Below are positions 1 through 8,008 of a DNA stretch of 64,000 nucleotides, in pieces. How positions within the stretch are numbered: the stretch's first letter is position 1; each line of letters starts with the position of its first letter. The DNA comes from Nocardioides jensenii JCM 1364 = NBRC 14755 (lineage in GTDB: Bacteria; Actinomycetota; Actinomycetes; Propionibacteriales; Nocardioidaceae), in NCBI RefSeq assembly GCF_001552535.1, contig NZ_BCRJ01000076.1:1-64000 (forward strand), given 5' to 3'. The notes beneath the pieces were generated by a model. The model had not been told where the DNA came from. It ran no database searches and worked only from the letters and a program-made list of their open reading frames with translations. Both the position numbers and the translations under genes were made by a program.

Positions 1-25
1 CCAGGTGCCGGAACTTCTCCATCGA

Positions 26-1123
26 TCAGCTGACCGGCGTGCGCCACCTGAGATCCGGTCGACCGCGACGGTCCACGACATCGGGGAGGCCCAGCGCCTC
101 CATCGCCACGTCGGCCAGGTCGAGGTTGCGCACCGGCTGCCTCCCGGCGTACGACGGCCGCGAGGTGCCGGGGTCGGCGTACCGGCGGTTGATCGCATAG
201 AGGTCACCCGAGCTCACGTGGGAACCCCAGACCACGAACGGGATCGTGTAGTTCGCTCTCACGTGAGCGCTGTGTGTCGTGGCGCCGGCGATGAAGCCGT
301 GATCGGCGGTGAGCACGATCGTGGTCGACCCGTCGACCTCCGGACGCTCCTCGAGGGCGTCGACGAGGCGACCCAGCTGCTCGTCGGTGTCGGTCACCGC
401 GGCGAGGTACTCCGGCGACATGCCACCGAACTCGTGGCCGGTGGCGTCGGGGGCGTCGAGGTGCAGGAAGGTGAGTGCCGGGAGCTCGTCGTCCAGCTGA
501 TCGATCAGGTCTGTGACCAGCTCGCCGTCGTCCTCGAGGACGTGCACCGTGTCGATGGAGTCGGGCCACGAGTCGGTGAAGATGTCGAACTTGTCCTTGC
601 TGGCGTAGAGGGCCGTGCTCAGTCCGTGATCGTGGGCCACCGAGAAGATCGACTCGATCTCGGGATCGCCGGACGAGGCCTGCACGGTGTCGTGGGGGCG
701 GTCCACGTTCCAGGTGACGCCGTGGCCGCCGTGGCCCGCGCTGATCCGACGTCCGGTGATCATCCCGGCGTGGTTGGGCAACGTGACGTTCTGCTCGAAG
801 GCGGACCGTGCGTTGAGGGTGCTGGAGCCCTCATCGATCAGCCGGTGCAGCACCGGGGTTCCGGTGGGCCCGAGCTTCCGGATCGCCGGCACGGACAGGG
901 CGTCGACGGAGACGGCGATGACGTGGCTGACCGGCTCCGACTGACCCGGGTTGGCCTGCGACGGGCTCGGTTCGTCCGTGGGACGGGCGCCGGACGGAGC
1001 GTCGGAGTCCGCGCCCCGGTCAGCGGAGTCGTCGGTGCGTCCCCAGGCGAACGCCGCCACCGCGACCACCAGGGCCAGGACGACGACCGCGAGGACCGCT
1101 CGGAGGCGTCGGGTCTCGTTCAA
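26..1123 (-). CDS. membrane-anchored alkaline phosphatase superfamily protein
   Basis: This is a type I phosphodiesterase/nucleotide pyrophosphatase-like protein of the alkaline phosphatase superfamily, about 365 residues. An N-terminal membrane segment (about residues 7-26) is followed by a Ser/Pro-rich linker and the catalytic domain. Metal-site hallmarks are visible: an early VSVDAL, a TLPNHAGMITG segment containing the likely Thr nucleophile, HLDAPDATGHEFG, and TADHGF. It probably acts outside the membrane on an unknown phosphoester. I chose the TTG at 1123 because it overlaps the TGA (1122-1120) of the restored upstream zinc-ribbon frame, which implies translational coupling. An upstream in-frame ATG at 1156 would give 11 more residues. 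Confidence 0.75.
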   Translation of the reverse strand: MNETRRLRAVLAVVVLALVVAVAAFAWGRTDDSADRGADSDAPSGARPTDEPSPSQANPGQSEPVSHVIAVSVDALSVPAIRKLGPTGTPVLHRLIDEGSSTLNARSAFEQNVTLPNHAGMITGRRISAGHGGHGVTWNVDRPHDTVQASSGDPEIESIFSVAHDHGLSTALYASKDKFDIFTDSWPDSIDTVHVLEDDGELVTDLIDQLDDELPALTFLHLDAPDATGHEFGGMSPEYLAAVTDTDEQLGRLVDALEERPEVDGSTTIVLTADHGFIAGATTHSAHVRANYTIPFVVWGSHVSSGDLYAINRRYADPGTSRPSYAGRQPVRNLDLADVAMEALGLPDVVDRRGRPDLRWRTPVS

Positions 1124-2084
1124 CGTGCGACCTGGAAGCGGACCGTGCGGGACCACCTGCGGCGGGAAGGCGCATAGTCGTAGTAGTCCTCGGAGGAGAC
1201 GACCTGCACGTTCACCCGGAGTCGACCGGAGTCCAGCTCACCCGCCAGGAACCGCACCGGGAACGCGATGCCGTCCTCGGGGCAGGCCCGGCAGTGACGT
1301 CGAAGCGAGCGTCCTTGGCGGTGCCCAGGTCGTCGATGTCGCGCCCGTGGATCCAGTCGGTGGTGGCGAACGAACCAGCCTGGCCGGTCGCCCCGTCCTG
1401 CCAGGCGATGTAGTCGGGCCGGGAGTCGGCGTCCGTGTCGAAGCTGACGATGACCGCACCGCGCGGTGCCGGGGCGCCGGCGAACTGGACGATGATCCAA
1501 CCGGCCCCGTCGTGCTCCGGTGGGATCACCCGCACGCCCTTGACGTCGCCCTCGCGCGACACCTCGACCCCGTCGTTGAGGTGCTGCATGTCGCCGACCG
1601 GGTCATCGAGCGTCATCGGCTCGAGCACCTCGTCGACCCCGGTGCTCGGGTCGGGCCCGGTGCTCGCCTCGGCCTCGCTGGAGTCGGCGGAGCTGGAGGG
1701 AGAGGTCGAGGTGGTCTGGCCCGAATCGTCGTCGGTCCCCGTCGCCGCATCCTTCTTCCCAGGGTCCTGTGAGCTGATGAGGTAGGCGCCGATGCCGACC
1801 GCGCTGAGGAGGAACGCGATCACGATCACGATGGCAGCGGTGCCGGCCCTCGGACGACGCGGTGGCCGGCCTCCGGGAGTCGTGGATGCCGGGGCGAGGA
1901 CCTGCGCTGCGGCAGGCGGTGCGAACGGTGCTGCGGCAGGTGCTGCGGAAGATGCTGCCGCCATGGTCGTCGCGACCGAAGGGTCACGGTGGGGGACGGC
2001 GTGACCGCAGGCGGTGCAGAAACGGGCACCTTCCAACCGGTTCCCGCAGCCGACGCACCACTGGACCGACCCGTTGCCCGCCAT
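1120..2084 (-). CDS. zinc-ribbon membrane protein with apparent frameshift
   Basis: The N-terminus has a double CxxC zinc ribbon (CVGC...CTAC), then an Ala/Pro-rich linker, one membrane segment (about residues 82-104), an acidic Ser/Thr-rich linker and an extracytoplasmic beta-rich domain. The start at 2084 has a strong AGGAGGGG ribosome site. The uninterrupted frame ends at 1212 with a low-complexity tail. Adding one C to the four-base run at 1279-1282 restores a frame running to 1120 (APEDGIAFPVRF...VRFQVAR), whose stop overlaps the next gene's TTG start. So the gene carries either a one-base sequencing error or a recent mutation. The function is unknown. Confidence 0.7.
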
Positions 2085-2231
2085 GTCTCGTCCCCTCCTG
2101 TACGCCGCACGGCAGCGCCGGGCAGGTCGAACGGTGTGCAGCCTGAAATCGATGCAGGGTGAACATTAACGGGGCGGCTCGGGTTGGGTGCACTTTCCCG
2201 CGAGGAACCCAGGAACTGTCCACGACAGGCA

Positions 2232-2262
2232 GGACCCCGGCCGAACGGGTCGGCCGGGGTCC
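2232..2262 (-). terminator. 13-bp perfect hairpin downstream of the GlsB-type gene
   Basis: GGACCCCGGCCGA at 2232-2244 and its exact complement at 2250-2262 flank a 5-nt loop. It lies about 40 nt after the stop of the minus-strand gene ending at 2303. There is no U-tract, which is common for actinobacterial terminators. Confidence 0.6.
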
Positions 2263-2302
2263 AGAAAGGGTCCGAGCAATCAGGTGTGCCGGGGCATCGG
2301 GT

Positions 2303-2563
2303 TCAGACCTTCTTCTTGCCCATCGTCCCCTCGGCGACGCCGATCAGGAGGATGGCGGCGATGATGCCGACGATGGTGCCGATCACGTTGAGCTCCCAGA
2401 TGTCGCCGCTGCCGATCAGTGAGGCGATGATGCCGCCGATCAGTGCGCCCGCGATGCCGAGCACGAAGGTCATCACCAGGCTGATGTTCTGCCGCCCGGG
2501 CTTGAGAAGGCGTGCGACGACGCCGATGACGATGCCGATGACGATGAGGCCGAGGATCTGCAT
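2303..2563 (-). CDS. GlsB/YeaQ/YmgE-family stress membrane protein
   Basis: A small hydrophobic protein of 86 residues with three membrane segments and the Gly-rich pattern of the transglycosylase-associated (GlsB/YeaQ/YmgE) family: an early IGVVARLLKPGRQ, GIAGALIGG in the middle and a short Lys-rich C-terminus (MGKKKV). The start ATG at 2563 begins MQILGLIV. The longer frame to 2629 adds only polar residues upstream of the family's usual start. Members are induced by general stress; their biochemical role is not known. It appears monocistronic, with a strong hairpin downstream. Confidence 0.85.
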   Translation of the reverse strand: MQILGLIVIGIVIGVVARLLKPGRQNISLVMTFVLGIAGALIGGIIASLIGSGDIWELNVIGTIVGIIAAILLIGVAEGTMGKKKV

Positions 2564-2672
2564 GCTCACTCCTACCGGGTCATGCCGCGCAACGGTGCGT
2601 GACGTTTTCTCGAATGTAACCCCATCCACGCCGAAATGGTGGGACGTGACGACGCACCCGGAGGCCCCGCGC

Positions 2673-3215
2673 TCAGACGCCGGTGATGCCCTCGCCGTAC
2701 CCCTCGGCCTGCTCGTCGAACGTCTCGTGCTCGAGCAGGTGCAGCACGGGTACGCCGATCTTGCGCCGGGCGCGTGAGGTCCAGTCGACGTGGAAGAACT
2801 CGGCCACGACGTGCGGACGGGTCAGGATGATCGCCTCGCGGCCGTCGTGCTCGGCCACGGCAGCGGCCAGCGCGTCGATGGGGTGCTCGTGGACGACCTT
2901 GCCGTCGGCCGCGGCCCCGGCCTTCTTCAGCGCCGCCAATGTGGTGGCGAGCTCGCGCTCGGAGTGGTCGAGGCATTCCTTGCGGACCTCGGCCAGGTCG
3001 ACCTCCCCGATCGCCATCGCCGGCGCCGCCATCACCTCGCCCGCGGCGAGCGAGCCCATGGCTGCCTCGACCCGGGCCGCGGCGTCCTCGACGGGGATCA
3101 GGACGTGGTAGGCGGCCGACTCCTCCATCTCGTTGTGCAGCGAGGTGACCTGCGCTGCGTCTTCGTCGGAGAGCGCCTGTTCACACAGGAGAACGACGTC
3201 GTAATGAGTAGCCAT
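2673..3215 (-). CDS. conserved hypothetical protein, stress-protein-like
   Basis: A soluble protein of about 180 residues. It alternates short beta segments (YDVVLLCEQ, EAIILTRP, VPVLHLLEH) with Ala/Glu-rich helices, a pattern like universal-stress-protein (HUP) folds, but I cannot see a diagnostic ATP-binding motif. The ATG at 3215 (MATHYD) is preferred over the TTG at 3221 because a GGAGG lies at a good distance upstream of it. The start is 2 nt after the stop of the ligase gene, so the two are probably co-transcribed. The function is unassigned. Confidence 0.6.
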   Translation of the reverse strand: MATHYDVVLLCEQALSDEDAAQVTSLHNEMEESAAYHVLIPVEDAAARVEAAMGSLAAGEVMAAPAMAIGEVDLAEVRKECLDHSERELATTLAALKKAGAAADGKVVHEHPIDALAAAVAEHDGREAIILTRPHVVAEFFHVDWTSRARRKIGVPVLHLLEHETFDEQAEGYGEGITGV

Positions 3216-3217
3216 GA

Positions 3218-4336
3218 TCAAGCCTCCGGATCGTCAGCGCTGATACCTAGAATTCTACCCAGGTCATAGGAGACCGGCTCCTCGAGTTGGTCATATCCGC
3301 ACGACTCCGGGTCGCGGTCCGGACGCCACCTCTTGAACTGGGCGGTGTGCCGGAAACGGCGTCCCTCCATGTGGTCGTAGCCCACCTCGAGCACCCGCTC
3401 CGGGCGCAGGGGAGTGAAGGACAGGTCCTTGCCCGCGCTCCACCTCGACTGGGTGCCCGGCACCCGGTCCGGGTTGGCGGTGAGGAACTCGTTCCAGCGG
3501 CCCCAGGGGTGGTCGGCGATGTCGCAGACCAGCGGCTGCAGCTCGGCGATCAGCTCCGCGCGACGGGCCGCGGTGAACGACGCCGAGACCCCGATGTGTT
3601 GCAGCTCGCCGTCGGCGTACAACCCGAGGAGCAGGGAGCCGAGCAGCGGCGCCTCGGGGGTCGACGTCTTGTGCTCGCGATAGCCGGCCAGCACCACGTC
3701 GGCGGTGCGGGAGTGCTTGATCTTCAGCATCGTGCGGGCGTTCTGCTCGTACGTCGCACCGAGCGGCTTGGCGATCACGCCGTCCAGCCCGGCCCCCTCG
3801 AACTGCTCGAACCAGGCCTCGGCCTCGGCCGGATCACTCGTGGTGCGGGTCAGGTAGCACGGCCCGGTCAGCCCGCCGAGCGACTCCTCGAGGGCGGTAC
3901 GTCGTTCCGAGAACGGCCGGTCGACGTACGACGTGTCACCGAGCGCGAGCAGGTCGAAGGCGACGAAGCCGGCCGGTGTCTTCTCCGCCAGCATCTCGAT
4001 CCGCGAGGCCGCCGGGTGGATCCGCTCCTGGAGGACCTCGAACTCCAGCCGCGGCGTCCGACCGGGTTGCTCGACGGCGACGAAGAGCTCGCCGTCGAGC
4101 ACGCAGCGGTCGGGCAGCTGCTCACGCGCCGCGGCCACCACCTCGGGGAAGTAGCGGGTCAGCGGCTTGGTGTTGCGGGAGGCGAGCTCGACCTCGTCGC
4201 CGTCCTTGAAGACCAGACAGCGGAAGCCGTCCCACTTGGGCTCGAAGGAGAGCCCGCCGTGCTTGGCTGGGTCGGGGATGCCCTTGACCGGCTTGGCCAG
4301 CATGGGGCGCACGGGCGGCATCACGGGAAGGTCCAC
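3218..4336 (-). CDS. ligC: ATP-dependent DNA ligase, LigC type
   Basis: An ATP-dependent DNA ligase of about 372 residues. Motif I is KWDGFR with the adenylated Lys at about residue 34. Also visible are the motif III region with LDGELF, FVAFDLLAL, EGLDGVIAKP-like motif IV (GAGLDGVIAKP) and LKIKHSR for motif V, then an OB-fold domain. There are no LigD polymerase or nuclease domains, so it resembles mycobacterial LigC, which is linked to repair rather than replication. The frame opens at GTG 4336; ATG 4321 (MPPVRPMLA) is a plausible alternative. It is the first gene of a pair with the stress-like protein. Confidence 0.85.
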   Translation of the reverse strand: MDLPVMPPVRPMLAKPVKGIPDPAKHGGLSFEPKWDGFRCLVFKDGDEVELASRNTKPLTRYFPEVVAAAREQLPDRCVLDGELFVAVEQPGRTPRLEFEVLQERIHPAASRIEMLAEKTPAGFVAFDLLALGDTSYVDRPFSERRTALEESLGGLTGPCYLTRTTSDPAEAEAWFEQFEGAGLDGVIAKPLGATYEQNARTMLKIKHSRTADVVLAGYREHKTSTPEAPLLGSLLLGLYADGELQHIGVSASFTAARRAELIAELQPLVCDIADHPWGRWNEFLTANPDRVPGTQSRWSAGKDLSFTPLRPERVLEVGYDHMEGRRFRHTAQFKRWRPDRDPESCGYDQLEEPVSYDLGRILGISADDPEA

Positions 4337-4352
4337 CGGAACACCATAGGCC

Positions 4353-5171
4353 TCAGTGTCGGTACGACGGGGTGGGCAACAGCGTGGGGTCCGGGTTGGC
4401 GAGAATCCAAGTCACGGCCGCGTCCTTCATGCTGCGCAGGTCAGCGGCGTCCGCGCCGCCGGTCCTGATCCGCTTGAGCGTTGGCGCGAGCTCGTCCAGG
4501 TTGGCGACCGGCCTGCCGGACGCAAGGTGGACGCCGATCGCGTCGGTCATCGCCCGGAAGTCGTTGTTCCAGTTGATGGAGCCGTTGCCGGCGATCTCGC
4601 GGGAGATCTGGCCCACAAGGCGCAGCGCCTCGCCCTGCACGTTGGCGGCAGGCCCCGACACCGGGACCAGGAGCGTCCACAGCTCGTCGTACCGGCTGTC
4701 GACATCGGTGGTGGTGACCTGGATCCGCGACGTGCCCTCATGCGTCACGCGACCCGGCACCGGTGCGACGTCGAAGAGTTCGTAGAGCTGCGCCAACCCG
4801 GCGTCGGTCTCCTCGATGAAGTCCGGGTTGAACTTCGACCGGGCGAACTCCAAGTTGGTTCCGATCCGAGTCACGAGTTCCGTGGCGTCGTCCGGGACGG
4901 CGGCTCCGGCGGCGAGCAGCACTGCTGCCGACTGCGCGACCCGGGGGATGCCCGCGTTGCTGCAGGAGATCAGCCCGGCCCGCAGGGGTGTGATGCCATG
5001 GTTGTAGACCGGGTCGACCTCGGCTCCGCTGGCGATCAACAACTCGAGGTGGTGGGGCCTCGTGACAGCCGCATGCATCGGCGTACGACCGATCTCGTCG
5101 CGTGCATTGACGTCGGCGCCCAGCTCGACCAGGACAGCAATCGACGGCCAACACTGCGCCCGGGCATGCAA
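4353..5171 (-). CDS. ankyrin-repeat protein with repeat-disrupted 5' end
   Basis: At least two ankyrin repeats are clear (VLVELGADVNARDEIGRTPMHAAV, then LELLIASGAEVDPVYNHGITPLRAG), followed by a further helix pair and a C-terminal region without recognised motifs. The native coding sequence seems to run back to about 5200. Upstream of that the open frame continues to 5378, but only by translating the 67-bp tandem repeats and part of the tRNA-like gene, so the original start has probably been lost or replaced. TTG at 5171 is the first usable native-looking start. I could not identify a partner or function. Confidence 0.6.
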   Translation of the reverse strand: MHARAQCWPSIAVLVELGADVNARDEIGRTPMHAAVTRPHHLELLIASGAEVDPVYNHGITPLRAGLISCSNAGIPRVAQSAAVLLAAGAAVPDDATELVTRIGTNLEFARSKFNPDFIEETDAGLAQLYELFDVAPVPGRVTHEGTSRIQVTTTDVDSRYDELWTLLVPVSGPAANVQGEALRLVGQISREIAGNGSINWNNDFRAMTDAIGVHLASGRPVANLDELAPTLKRIRTGGADAADLRSMKDAAVTWILANPDPTLLPTPSYRH

Positions 5172-5224
5172 TGGGAATGGCAGGCGAGTGTAGTCAAGGG
5201 CACTCGTTCCGCGGTTGGTCTGCC

Positions 5225-5395
5225 GGGCAGATTGTTCGTCCCGCGAGGCGGGCCAGTAGCCGGGCAGATTGTTCGTCCCGCGAGGCGGGCCAGTAGCCTG
5301 TGGGCACTCAATCCCCGGTTGGTCTGCCGGGCAGATTGTTCGTCCCGCGAGGCGGGCCAGTAGCCTGTGGGCACTCAATCCCCGGTTGGTCTGCC
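5225..5395 (+). repeat. 67-bp tandem repeat iterating the tRNA promoter and 5' half
   Basis: There are two identical 67-bp copies (5262-5328 and 5329-5395) and a leading 37-bp partial copy (5225-5261). The 24 bp before the partial copy (5201-5224) is a diverged version of the unit's end. Each full unit contains a CCCGC-GAG-GCGGG hairpin, possible promoter elements (TTGTTC and TAGCCT) and the acceptor/D-arm start of the adjacent tRNA-like gene. The last copy runs directly into that gene. Confidence 0.95.
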
Positions 5396-5457
5396 GGCAG
5401 GGCCCGCCTGACTTTGAATCAGGACTAGCGACGTAGGTTCGACTCCTACCCGGGGAG
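5379..5457 (+). tRNA. tRNA-Gln(UUG), atypical D-arm and variable loop
   Basis: The acceptor arm TCCCCGG (5379-5385) pairs with CCGGGGA (5450-5456), discriminator G5457. The anticodon arm is CCTGA-CTTTGAA-TCAGG with anticodon TTG (Gln). The T-arm is GTAGG-TTCGACT-CCTAC. The D-arm (GGTC...GGCC) is imperfect and the variable region is 9 nt, longer than usual for a class I tRNA; there is no encoded CCA. A tRNA-Gln(UUG) upstream of glmU fits actinobacterial gene order, so this is probably the functional gene, though a decayed copy cannot be excluded. Confidence 0.65.
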
Positions 5458-5519
5458 CAAGTGGCACGGCAGGTCGACGCCGCCCAGGCACACTGAACCG
5501 TCGGTGGCGAACGCCACGC

Positions 5520-6293
5520 TCAGAGGTCAGTGACCCACCAGGCGTCCTGGTGGGGCAGCCGGACGGCGAAGACCTTCATCACCATGCCCTTGTGGAGCAG
5601 TCGGCCCTCCCAGCGGTCGGGGATCCCCGCGGAGAGATCGACGGGGGAGGTGCCGCGGTGGACGGCCAGGTCACCCTCCTTGCCGACGGGGAACTTGGCG
5701 GTGTCCGACTCGACGACCGTCAGGGGCAGGTTCCAGTATCCGTCCTTCACCCGGGTGGGATCGGACGTGAGCTTCTCCCGGTCGAGCTGGAGGAGGAGGC
5801 GGGGTGCTTCCTCGATGTCGACGTTCTTGAGGAGGGTCCGCCGGAACGACCCCACGGCGATGGCGCCGAACAGCAGGGCGCCGATCATGAACAGGAACGG
5901 GAACACCAGGTCGCCGAAGCCGATGCCCGAGGGGTCGTCCTCAGACAGCGTTCCGTCACTGGTGCGCCAGAGGTCCGCCTTGTCGCCGACCTCCAGGTCC
6001 GCGTTGTCGATCCGGCCCGTCCTGCCGTCCGCGGCAACCACCTCGACGTGTCGGACCTCGGCCATGTGGCGGGACCTGCGTCCGCCGCGCCGCTCCCGGT
6101 GGGTACCGACCTCCTGAACCGTGACGCTCACCTGCGTGACGGAGTCCGAGGCCGCATCGCTCGTCCTGGTGACCGCCGCATACACGCACGCAAGGCACAG
6201 CAGGGACGTCGCCACGGCGACGACGAGGCTGGTGCGCGTCAGTGAGGCAAGGTCGGCTTCGGGGTCTGATGTGGGGACGGTTCGGGGCACCAT
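5520..6293 (-). CDS. two-TM membrane protein of unknown function
   Basis: A protein of 257 residues. The N-terminal membrane segment (about 21-41) is followed by an extracytoplasmic beta-rich domain with a basic stretch (RERRGGRRSRH), a second membrane segment (about 130-150) and a cytoplasmic beta-rich domain ending in DAWWVTDL. The topology resembles DUF3592-type proteins, but I cannot assign the family with certainty. ATG 6293 is supported by an AAGGAG site directly upstream. It lies between the tRNA gene and glmU and is transcribed away from glmU. Confidence 0.6.
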   Translation of the reverse strand: MVPRTVPTSDPEADLASLTRTSLVVAVATSLLCLACVYAAVTRTSDAASDSVTQVSVTVQEVGTHRERRGGRRSRHMAEVRHVEVVAADGRTGRIDNADLEVGDKADLWRTSDGTLSEDDPSGIGFGDLVFPFLFMIGALLFGAIAVGSFRRTLLKNVDIEEAPRLLLQLDREKLTSDPTRVKDGYWNLPLTVVESDTAKFPVGKEGDLAVHRGTSPVDLSAGIPDRWEGRLLHKGMVMKVFAVRLPHQDAWWVTDL

Positions 6294-6514
6294 GCTCCTT
6301 GCGTTCTTCCCGGGTGACCGGGCTCTTTCCGTGTCATCATGCCGGAACCCAGCGTCGACGCGCTCTCCACCCAGGGATCGGCCTCACAATGCGGCCCCGC
6401 CGCCGGCAGTCACTCGGCGAATGGACGTGGTCGGCTCCCGGGAGGCATCCTCGCGTGGCAAACTCGGGGACTGGCGCTGGCCGTCCGCCGGTGCCATCCA
6501 ACGGAGGAGTTGCT

Positions 6515-7927
6515 GTGCCGAAGAACCTGACCGTCGTCGTCCTTGCCGCTGGAGGCGGCACCCGGATGAAGTCCAAGACGATGAAGGTGCTTCACGAGGT
6601 CGGCGGGCGCAGCATGATCGGCCACGTGCTCAACGCGGTCCGGGCCATGGAGCCGGAGCGCGTGATCGCGGTGGTCGGCACCCAGCGCGAGCAGGTCGGG
6701 CCACACATCCAGCAGCTTGTCCCCGAGGCGATCCTGGCCGTGCAGGAGACCCAGGACGGCACCGGCCACGCCGTGCGCGTGGCGATCGAGGCCGTCAGCG
6801 AGCGTCTCGAGGGCACCGTCGTGGTGGTCACCGGTGACACCCCGCTGCTGCGTGGCGACAGTCTGCGCGCGTTCGCCGAGGAGCACGAGGCGGCCGAGCG
6901 TGCGGTCAGCATCCTGTCGGGCATCGTGCCGAACCCGTTCGGCTACGGCCGCATCGTCCGCAACAAGGAGGGCGACGTCGAGGCGATCGTCGAGGAGAAG
7001 GACGCCACCCCGCTGCAGCGCGACATCGGCGAGATCAACTCCGGCATCCTGGCCTTCGACGCGGAGTTCCTGATCGAGGCGCTGACCAAGATCGGCAACA
7101 ACAACGCCAACGGCGAGTTCTACCTGACCGACACCGTCGGCATCGCCCGTGACGCGGGCCTGACGGTCGGCGCCTATGCGATCGACGACGTCAGTCAGAC
7201 CGAGGGTGCCAACGACCGGGCCCAGCTGGCCGCGCTCGGCCGCGAGCTCAACAGGCGCATCGTCACGCAGTGGATGAAGGACGGCGTGACCGTGATGGAC
7301 CCCGAGACGACCTGGATCGACGCGGACGTCGTGCTCAACCGCGACGTGACGATCCTGCCCGGCACCCAGCTGCTCGGCGCCACCGTCATCGGGGAGGACG
7401 CCGTGGTCGGTCCGGACACGACGCTCAAGGACTGCGAGATCGGCCAGGGCGCCAGAGTCGTCCGCACGCACGGTGAGCTCGCGGTGATCGGTGACGAGGC
7501 CAACGTCGGTCCCTTCTCCTACCTGCGGCCCGGCACCAACCTCGGCGCGCGCGGCAAGATCGGTGCGTTCGTCGAGACCAAGAATGCCCAGATCGGCGAC
7601 GGATCCAAGGTGCCGCACCTGACCTACGTCGGGGACGCGGAGATCGGTGAAGGCACCAACATCGGGGCCGGCACGATCTTCGCCAACTACGACGGCACCA
7701 ACAAGCACCGCACGAAGATCGGGGACCGCACCAAGACCGGGGCCAACAACACGTTCGTGGCCCCGATCGAGATCGGCGATGACGCCTCGACCGGTGGCGG
7801 CACCACCGTGCGACGTGATGTTCCCGACGGTGCCCTGGCCGTCTCGGCGGGTCCGCAGCGCAATCTTGAGCGGTGGAAGGAGCGTCGCGCCGCGGTGCGC
7901 GACGAGCCGCCGGCTTCCGAGGACTGA
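6515..7927 (+). CDS. glmU: bifunctional GlmU (UDP-GlcNAc synthesis)
   Basis: The enzyme acetylates glucosamine-1-phosphate and then uridylylates it to UDP-GlcNAc, the precursor for peptidoglycan. The N-terminal pyrophosphorylase has LAAGGGTRMKS at about residue 8, QDGTGHAV and GEFYLTD. The C-terminal half is a left-handed beta-helix of hexapeptide repeats with acetyltransferase residues in SYLRPGTNLG and GTIFANYDG. At 470 residues it is near the usual family length. GTG 6515 is preceded by GGAGGAG; the longer open frame from 6242 has no support. It is followed 81 bp downstream by prs, the usual actinobacterial order. Confidence 0.97.
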   Translation: MPKNLTVVVLAAGGGTRMKSKTMKVLHEVGGRSMIGHVLNAVRAMEPERVIAVVGTQREQVGPHIQQLVPEAILAVQETQDGTGHAVRVAIEAVSERLEGTVVVVTGDTPLLRGDSLRAFAEEHEAAERAVSILSGIVPNPFGYGRIVRNKEGDVEAIVEEKDATPLQRDIGEINSGILAFDAEFLIEALTKIGNNNANGEFYLTDTVGIARDAGLTVGAYAIDDVSQTEGANDRAQLAALGRELNRRIVTQWMKDGVTVMDPETTWIDADVVLNRDVTILPGTQLLGATVIGEDAVVGPDTTLKDCEIGQGARVVRTHGELAVIGDEANVGPFSYLRPGTNLGARGKIGAFVETKNAQIGDGSKVPHLTYVGDAEIGEGTNIGAGTIFANYDGTNKHRTKIGDRTKTGANNTFVAPIEIGDDASTGGGTTVRRDVPDGALAVSAGPQRNLERWKERRAAVRDEPPASED

Positions 7928-8008
7928 GCGCGATTGGCGGCCGGTGAAATCTGGGGGCAGAATCATGACCACCGGCGCACGACCACTCGAACTTGAGGAG
8001 CTCCCGGA

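Noticed and set aside
1279..1282. Programmed frameshift in the zinc-ribbon gene
   Set aside because: There is no slippery heptamer or downstream structure that I can support; a simple one-base indel is the simpler explanation.
5225..5395. CRISPR-like array
   Set aside because: The units are contiguous with no variable spacers, and no cas gene is present.
5379..5457. Attachment site of an integrated element at the tRNA
   Set aside because: The duplicated part is the tRNA 5' half, not the 3' end; no integrase gene or distant direct repeat was seen.
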